From contig CAJUKH010000016.1 in NCBI GenBank assembly GCA_910587345.1, positions 1-16,618 on the forward strand: a stretch of 16,618 nt of DNA. The letters run 5' to 3'. The translations under genes and the position numbers were made by a program. The number at the start of each line of letters is the position of its first letter. Within the stretch, counting starts at the first letter, position 1. This stretch comes from an uncultured Oscillospiraceae bacterium (GTDB taxonomy: Bacteria; Bacillota; Clostridia; Oscillospirales; Oscillospiraceae). Positions 12,483-16,618 of the stretch are shown one piece after another. The notes beneath the pieces are model-generated. The model made no database searches. It was not told the DNA's origin and worked only from the letters and a program-made list of their open reading frames with translations.

Positions 12483-12664
12483 TAATCCAAAAGATAAAGA
12501 GAAAGGAAAACGCAAACAATAGTCAATGCGATAACAGCTTGATTAAAATCCTTGGAATAATTCTGGCCATCCCTCATTTTCTTAAATCCCCGAAAACATC
12601 CGGACAGAAAAAAGTAAGGGCAAAACCACAGTGATAGCAAAAGGCCAAGCCTGATAAGCGCCAT
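12482..12664 (-). CDS. Small membrane protein (60 aa) of unknown function
   Basis: Two hydrophobic segments ('ALIRLGLLLSLWFCPYFFL' and 'AVIALTIVCVFLSLYLL') are separated by a hydrophilic, basic loop ('RGFKKMRDGQNYSKDFNQ'). ATG 12664 lies 20 bp after the stop of the secreted-protein gene, with an AGGAAAGGATAGG ribosome region, so the two form an operon. The stop TAG (12482-12484) falls at the border with a palindromic repeat: '...LYLLD' then TAGAAGACAAG. The C-terminus may therefore have been cut or replaced by the repeat. No family recognised. The small size and hydrophobicity fit an accessory membrane partner of the upstream secreted protein, which is inference from position only. Confidence 0.6.
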   Translation of the reverse strand: MALIRLGLLLSLWFCPYFFLSGCFRGFKKMRDGQNYSKDFNQAVIALTIVCVFLSLYLLD

Positions 12665-12684
12665 TATATATACCTATCCTTTCC

Positions 12685-13638
12685 TTACTTGCCGGAAAGA
12701 TCTTGCCGAGGAATATTGGAGTCGGTGTAGTAAGCATACTTTGCAACAGCAAGCGTCTGTACTGATGTGCTGGCGCTGAAGCTAAAGCCCCACGCTGCGT
12801 CACCTGCTCCTGGAGTGACAGAAGGGCTTCCGGTAATCTTCATTACAGCATGTCCATAAAGTCCACACAGCTTCATGTAATGAATCTGTGCTGTCGAGCC
12901 GGTGGCAATCTTAACGGTAACGGTAACACTTCCGTTTTTAACCCAATAGTCATTGGGGTCCGTGCCTTCAGTGCCCATATTAAAGTTATATTTAACACCA
13001 TTGAGGTCGGCATCTTGGTCGCGGGATAAATTTTTATTATAAGTAACACCGGTTATGGTATTGTAGCAAGTACCCACTGCTTTAGAAGAAGTCATTAGAA
13101 CATCAATATTGCTGCTTGTTGAATTGTATGCGCCCCAGCTTACACCAACAGAATCATTTCCCAAAAAGAGAGGGGCTTTATCCCATGTCCAAGTGTAAAC
13201 AAGGGTCCATTGGCTGGAAGAACGACTGTTAATAGTAAAATCACCTGTACACTGAGCTAAAACTGCACGCAAACTCATATCGTTCATCGGCATAATTCCA
13301 TGGCTGATTTGTTTCAAAATGGAAATTTCATTTTCGGTATATCCATAATTTTTTAAAACACTTTTGTCAAGAGAGGCTCGTTCCATAAGAGCCGTCTGAA
13401 AAGAAAGACTTCTTAACTGCTCTATATCATCATAAGTGTAGCCGATGTCCAATAATTCTTGGTCAGAGTGGGACTGCAATTCGGTCACTAAAGTATAATA
13501 GTCATACTCGGAGTATTGGTTCGTCTCAAAGCATTCTTTAACAGTGCTTTGCAGGGCACTGGCGGCAAAAGCCTGGCTGCCCAGAGCGACCACCATGGTC
13601 AGGGCAAGAAGCATAGATGTAAGGCGCTTTTTCAACAT
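12685..13638 (-). CDS. Secreted protein of unknown function
   Basis: 317 aa. ATG 13638 has AAAGGAAG upstream on the minus strand. Signal peptide: MLKKRLTSMLLALTMVVALG then SQAFA-A, with cleavage near residue 25. The mature N-terminal third is charged and helical and carries two similar motifs 33 residues apart, GYTYDDIEQL (66-75) and GYTENEISIL (99-108), pattern GYTxx(D/E)IxxL. From about residue 130 it is Ser/Thr/Asn/Tyr-rich and beta-like ('SSQWTLVYTWTWDKAPLFLG', 'YWVKNGSVTVTVKIATGS'). Four Cys occur in the mature part. There is no LPXTG, SLH or other anchor. Codon use is AT-richer than the flanking housekeeping genes. It is followed by the 60-aa membrane protein gene. Function not recognised. 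Confidence 0.85.
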   Translation of the reverse strand: MLKKRLTSMLLALTMVVALGSQAFAASALQSTVKECFETNQYSEYDYYTLVTELQSHSDQELLDIGYTYDDIEQLRSLSFQTALMERASLDKSVLKNYGYTENEISILKQISHGIMPMNDMSLRAVLAQCTGDFTINSRSSSQWTLVYTWTWDKAPLFLGNDSVGVSWGAYNSTSSNIDVLMTSSKAVGTCYNTITGVTYNKNLSRDQDADLNGVKYNFNMGTEGTDPNDYWVKNGSVTVTVKIATGSTAQIHYMKLCGLYGHAVMKITGSPSVTPGAGDAAWGFSFSASTSVQTLAVAKYAYYTDSNIPRQDLSGK

Positions 13639-13787
13639 AATTGTACTTCCTTTCTGTTATAAAATCAAGGGCCTACGGATACTTTGCGGGATAGCTAAAT
13701 TCTGCATGGGACTCATCCCTTTCTTTCCTGCTGACAGGGCCGGACTGTATGGAGACTGTATGGAGAAGGGGAAATCTGTACCTTCTC

Positions 13788-13815
13788 TTATTACCTGTAT
13801 GTCTTCAGCTTTCAA
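13788..13815 (-). promoter_or_regulatory. Possible promoter of the secreted-protein operon
   Basis: On the minus strand, TTGAAA (13810-13815), 16 bp, TAATAA (13788-13793), giving a leader of about 140 nt. Within the leader, ACTGTATGGAG occurs twice in tandem (13744-13754 and 13755-13765). Confidence 0.4.
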
Positions 13816-13969
13816 TTTCGTTACACTTTTTTGGAATATTGCAGAAATTTTTACATTGCACGATCAAATTGACGGAATGGGTATGCCCCAAGCCCCAATC
13901 ATGGGGGGGCATGGCGCCCACAGGCTGCCGGGTTTCCGTAATTCTCTTTTCAAACTTCACATAAACCGG
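13816..13969. other. Intergenic segment between divergent genes
   Basis: No gene supported. It contains an inverted pair ATGCCCC (13883-13889) / GGGGCAT (13906-13912). The open frames across 13544-14038 are shadows without ribosome sites. Confidence 0.35.
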
Positions 13970-13998
13970 TTGCAATCTGCCGGAAAAAATGGTAAGAT
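13970..13998 (+). promoter_or_regulatory. Promoter of the P-loop protein gene
   Basis: TTGCAA (13970-13975), 17 bp, TAAGAT (13993-13998) with a TGG extended -10. The short leader contains a CCGGA/TCCGG hairpin (14010-14026) just before the AAGGAG ribosome site. Confidence 0.65.
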
Positions 13999-14051
13999 AT
14001 CACCAAGGACCGGAGGCACCGTCCGGTGGACAAACTGAAGGAGTGATTTAT

Positions 14052-14465
14052 ATGGTGAGAGTGATCATGGGGGTCAAGGGCACCGGCAAGACCAAGCAGA
14101 TGATCGAGCTGATCAACGCCGCCGCCCAGAATGAGAGCGGCAGTGTGGTGTGCATCGAGCACAACTCCAAGCTGACCTATGACATTCATTATCAGATCCG
14201 TCTGGTGGACGCCAAGGAATACAGCATTAACAACTTTGAGATGCTCAAGGGCTTTGTCAGCGGCCTGCACGCAGGCAACTATGACATCTCCAAGGTCTTT
14301 ATTGAGAGCCTGACCAAAATCGTGGGCGTGGAGGCCGAGGACCCCAGCGTGGAGCAGTTCCTGGACTGGCTCAACGATTTTGGGGAGAAGAACGGCATCA
14401 ACTTTACCGTTACCATCAGCGCCGACAACGCTCTGGCCTCTGAGGGCGTGAAGAAGTATTTCTGA
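14052..14465 (+). CDS. Small P-loop NTP-binding protein
   Basis: 137 aa, starting at ATG 14052 after GAAGGAG. The N-terminal MVRVIMGVKGTGKTKQMIEL has a textbook Walker A motif (G7-V-K-G-T-G-K13-T14) behind the first beta strand. A candidate Walker B-like strand is 'ISKVFIESLTKIV' in the middle, with Glu rather than Asp, and 'GINFTVTISADNALASEGV' is a further strand and helix near the C-terminus. It is about half the size of common P-loop ATPases and lacks recognisable accessory domains. Similar short proteins in Clostridia are usually annotated only as ATP-binding or twitching-motility-like, and no function is established to my knowledge. It stands alone with its own promoter and strong terminator, and its GC content matches the core genome. 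Confidence 0.85.
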   Translation: MVRVIMGVKGTGKTKQMIELINAAAQNESGSVVCIEHNSKLTYDIHYQIRLVDAKEYSINNFEMLKGFVSGLHAGNYDISKVFIESLTKIVGVEAEDPSVEQFLDWLNDFGEKNGINFTVTISADNALASEGVKKYF

Positions 14466-14479
14466 TTTTGTCCATAGGA

Positions 14480-14520
14480 AAGACCGCCCGGCAGGAATTG
14501 CTGCCGGGCGGTCTTTTGTT
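14480..14520 (+). terminator. Terminator of the P-loop protein gene
   Basis: A perfect 15-bp stem (14480-14494 with 14501-14515), a 6-nt loop and the T-rich tail TTGTTTTT, 14 bp after the stop codon. Confidence 0.93.
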
Positions 14521-14916
14521 TTTCGGGCGGTGGCCGTTTTGCTGGAGAGAGTGGAGATGGGAGGTATTGGACCATTCCATTTCGCCGGATGGGGGGCGAA
14601 ATTATTTTGTGGTGCGGCTGGGTGGATACCATCCGCCCCTATAAGACCATGCCCTTTTGCGGGGGAGATTTTGATTTTTTGTGAGAGGGCGGGAATTTCC
14701 TGCCGGGGCCTTCCTTTCCCGTGTGGGAAAGGAAGCGAAAGGGTATCAGGGGGGGAGAGTTTCGACCGGTCCCTCTCTCAACGACAAAAGGAGGGGTCGC
14801 TGCGGCGGACCCTCTTTTGAAAACCGTCCCGGGTTATTCTGTGGAGAGAAAGTTTACTCCACGGCTTGCGGTGTAACGCTGTGGGGGTTCGGCCGTTTTG
14901 CGGTTAACGGGTGAGA
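14521..14916. other. Non-coding spacer with several hairpins
   Basis: About 400 bp without a credible gene; the open frames here lack ribosome sites and are Gly/Arg/Cys-rich. It contains a perfect 11-bp hairpin (14710-14720 with 14725-14735, loop GTGT) and a bulged AAAAGGAGGGGTC/GACCCTCTTTT hairpin (about 14785-14817). Read on the minus strand, the second is followed by CTTTTGTCG and may end the OsmC-family transcript. The texture resembles dispersed intergenic repeats rather than a decayed gene. Confidence 0.45.
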
Positions 14917-15294
14917 TCAGGAGACGATGACGTCGGCGGGGGAGCGGAGGAGTTTGCAGACCGGGCAGCGGCTTACCCGGGCGATGATGGCTTCCTTTTT
15001 CTCCCGGGGGATGTCACCCTGAATGTCCACATGGGCGGTGAAGGCGGGGCGGTCGGGGTCGGTGCGGTCCAGGTCTGCCTGGACTACCACACAGTCATAG
15101 GGCAGGGCCTCCTCGTCCAGCAGCATACGGGTGGTGATGTTGACGCAGGCGGCAAGGGCGGAGATAAGAATGTCCGTGGGCCGCTGGTGAAGGCCGCTTC
15201 CTCCGTCAGCAAGGGGGGTATCGGCGGAGAAAAGGTGGATGCCGTCGGTCAGCTCAGTGATATAGGGTTCCTTTTTGCCGGTGGCGGTGATCAT
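14917..15294 (-). CDS. OsmC-family protein
   Basis: 125 aa. OsmC/Ohr proteins reduce organic hydroperoxides with a pair of reactive cysteines, and form intertwined dimers in the cytoplasm. Here the two are Cys50 in 'TDILISALAACVNITTRMLL' and Cys110 in 'VSRCPVCKLL'; the extra Cys113 is common in the group. ATG 15294 is chosen because AAAGGAG sits before it; 28 further in-frame upstream codons run into the lepB terminator hairpin and are not credible. The length is within the usual family range. It lies downstream of lepB in the same direction but behind a terminator, so it probably has separate expression. The physiological substrate and reductant are not evident. Confidence 0.9.
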   Translation of the reverse strand: MITATGKKEPYITELTDGIHLFSADTPLADGGSGLHQRPTDILISALAACVNITTRMLLDEEALPYDCVVVQADLDRTDPDRPAFTAHVDIQGDIPREKKEAIIARVSRCPVCKLLRSPADVIVS

Positions 15295-15321
15295 GGGAAA
15301 GCACTCCTTTGCGGTTTGATG

Positions 15322-15358
15322 GAAAAAAGCAAGTGACTTATCAAAAGATAAGTCACTT
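15322..15358. terminator. Terminator of lepB
   Basis: A perfect 12-bp stem (15331-15342 with 15347-15358), a 4-nt loop, and a U-run on the minus strand (GCTTTTTT). It begins 17 bp after the lepB stop. A T-rich run is also present in the plus direction. Confidence 0.88.
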
Positions 15359-15374
15359 TTGTTGTTTTTTTGGG

Positions 15375-15986
15375 TCATTGGATGGCGCCGAAGCTACTCA
15401 GGGGGAAGACCACCCACAGGGCCCGGCCCAGCACATAGCGGGTGTCCACGGTGGAAAGGGCCACGTGGCGGCTGTCGGAGGAGTTGTTGCGGTTGTCCCC
15501 CAGGACGTAGATAGAGCCTTCGGGGACCATCACGTCCAGCACGCTCATGTCGCCGGAGGTGGGGGTCATGGCCTCGGCAATGTAAGGCTCGTTCAGGGGG
15601 ACGCCGTCCACATAGACGGCGCCGGCATCATAGTCCACGCGGACGTGCTGGCCGCCCACGGCGATGACCCGCTTGACGATGGGGGCGGTCTCGTGGGGCG
15701 GGGCGGGGAAGCCGGGCTTGCGCAGGACCACCACGTCTCCCTGCTGGGGGGTATAGCCCAGGGACTGGAGGAGGAGCAGGTCTTCGTTATGAAGGGTGGG
15801 CACCATGGAGGAGCCTTTGACCCCGATGACCCGCCCCACCAGAGTGAAGGTGAGGATGAGGAAGACCAGAGCGCCGATAAGGGCCTGGGTCCAGAAATAG
15901 AGGTCCAGTTTGAAGGAGCCTTTGGCCTCCGCTTCGGGGGCGGGGGGCTGTTGGTTTTCGGGGGGGAGGAACAGTTCGTCGGACAT
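15375..15986 (-). CDS. lepB: Signal peptidase I
   Basis: 203 aa. Type I signal peptidase, a membrane serine protease that removes signal peptides from exported preproteins on the outer face of the membrane. One N-terminal transmembrane segment ('FWTQALIGALVFLILTFTLV', 31-50) follows a Pro/Glu-rich cytoplasmic tail. Ser60 in 'GVKGSSMVPTL' is the nucleophile and Lys105 in 'IVKRVIAVGG' the general base of the Ser-Lys dyad. 'YVLGDNRNNSSDSR' (160-173) is the conserved box E. ATG 15986 has a GGAG ribosome site; 21 further upstream codons are open but unsupported. Its exported clients in this window would include the SLH protein and the secreted protein at 12685-13638. Confidence 0.96.
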   Translation of the reverse strand: MSDELFLPPENQQPPAPEAEAKGSFKLDLYFWTQALIGALVFLILTFTLVGRVIGVKGSSMVPTLHNEDLLLLQSLGYTPQQGDVVVLRKPGFPAPPHETAPIVKRVIAVGGQHVRVDYDAGAVYVDGVPLNEPYIAEAMTPTSGDMSVLDVMVPEGSIYVLGDNRNNSSDSRHVALSTVDTRYVLGRALWVVFPLSSFGAIQ

Positions 15987-16171
15987 GAGATCAACTCCGT
16001 GGGTAAAGATTGTTGGGGTTATTATAGACCAAATGGGGAGGAAATGCAAGGAGGAGAGGGATTTTTACGGGGTGGGGCGGGCATTTCGCCTTGCACATGA
16101 TTTGCCTTGCCCGGCGGGGGATTGTTTTTCCGCTTGCTCGGCGGGGGCCACAGCCCAGCCGTTGGCGGCAG

Positions 16172-16206
16172 GCTGTCTCTTGGCGGCTATGCCGCTTAGA
16201 GACAGC
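16172..16206. repeat. Two-tier hairpin
   Basis: GCTGTCTCT (16172-16180) pairs with AGAGACAGC (16198-16206). Inside this, after a 2x2 mismatch, GCGGC (16183-16187) pairs with GCCGC (16191-16195) around a TAT loop. There is no T-run, so a terminator role is unlikely. Confidence 0.8.
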
Positions 16207-16327
16207 TCGTGCCCTGTGGGTGCTGTGCCGCCTTATGGGTGGGTGCCTTGTGGGGGAACCGATTTTCCTTTTGTGGGGAAGTGGGGTGTTTTTACCTTGC
16301 AGTTGTTTTTTGCCTGCCCGGCTGGGG

Positions 16328-16374
16328 CCAGAACCACTTTTTCTTTTGCAGCGCAAAAGAAAAAGCGGTTCTGG
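16328..16374. repeat. 22-bp inverted repeat
   Basis: The left arm 16328-16349 and the right arm 16353-16374 pair along 22 bp with one A-C mismatch around a 3-nt loop (CCAGAACC...TTTTTCTTTTGC). Long oligo-A and oligo-T tracts lie within the arms. It could act as a transcription end or as a dispersed palindromic element. Confidence 0.85.
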
Positions 16375-16618
16375 ACTCCGAAAAAGAAAAGGTAGACCAG
16401 TGGAAATCTTGGCGAGGTACGATACAACCGGACGTTGGATTTGTACTGCTATGGTATCCCTCGGGTGAGGGACTTTGGGGTATCCCTTTTGTTTCCGGCG
16501 GCTTGCGTTTGAGCGACCCGTGGTCCCTCTTGCGCCACTGCCGTTGAGGGGGTGGAATACTGTACCACGTCCGTTGGTATCCACGCCGCCTGGGTGGGCG
16601 GTAGCAGTCGGTAGGCGA

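Larger units (their letters stand above)
16050..16618. other. Non-coding region at the window end
   Basis: About 570 bp with no credible gene on either strand. It contains three copies of a 13-bp element TGC(C/T)CGGC(G/T)GGGG (16108-16120, 16135-16147, 16315-16327), two large hairpins listed separately, and repeated GGTATCC boxes (16451, 16480, 16577). It may be a dispersed intergenic repeat unit; the true boundary is outside the window. Confidence 0.45.

Noticed and set aside
12133..12522. 129-codon plus-strand frame over the repeat-rich block
   Set aside because: Low-complexity Lys/Arg/Gly translation, starts inside a terminator hairpin, and ends in repeat sequence.

Overview
The window reads as a high-GC, low-redundancy stretch of a Gram-positive anaerobe of the Clostridia, probably an Oscillospiraceae gut organism close to Flavonifractor, Pseudoflavonifractor or Lawsonibacter. 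The reasons are strong AGGAGG-type ribosome sites, the ACT + PFL-family gene pair, tandem C69 dipeptidases, an SLH-domain surface protein and the codon usage. The genus is inference. No rRNA, tRNA, CRISPR array or transposase gene was found.

Positions 1-5270, housekeeping and peptide metabolism: an ACT-domain regulator-like protein and a PFL-like (DUF711/UPF0210) protein on the plus strand face two tandem C69 dipeptidases on the minus strand, across a shared bidirectional terminator. A divergent LysR-family regulator gene (5273-6178) sits upstream of the dipeptidases. The 200-bp control region between them holds two copies of the same unit. Each has a 15-bp LysR-type dyad at the same distance from an identical minus-strand promoter (TTTACA-17-TATGAT). 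The outer promoter runs into an intrinsic terminator after about 100 nt, so it should make a short RNA rather than a dipeptidase mRNA.

Positions 6261-10380: a large exported SLH protein with a propeller-like middle region, then a complete glucose-6-phosphate isomerase gene (pgi) with a strong terminator.

Positions 10381-13700, accessory region: lower-GC orphan genes and a family of short palindromic repeats (consensus AAGACAAGGGGACGGTTCTT plus its inverse). The repeats occur singly, as an inverted pair, as a 23-bp duplicate and as a six-copy 14-bp tandem array. The array appears to have split a 222-codon gene into a 169-aa ORF and a 53-codon remnant. Another repeat abuts a second, diverged copy of the last 148 bp of pgi, which still has its own terminator. 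The window therefore holds one full pgi and one 3' fragment 1910 bp downstream, which marks the far edge of an insertion or recombination event. After an unexplained repeat-rich block come, on the minus strand, a secreted protein of unknown function and a 60-aa membrane protein.

Positions 13700-16618: a small P-loop protein with its own promoter and terminator, an OsmC-family peroxidase-like protein, and signal peptidase I (lepB). The last 570 bp is non-coding and contains two long hairpins and short direct repeats.
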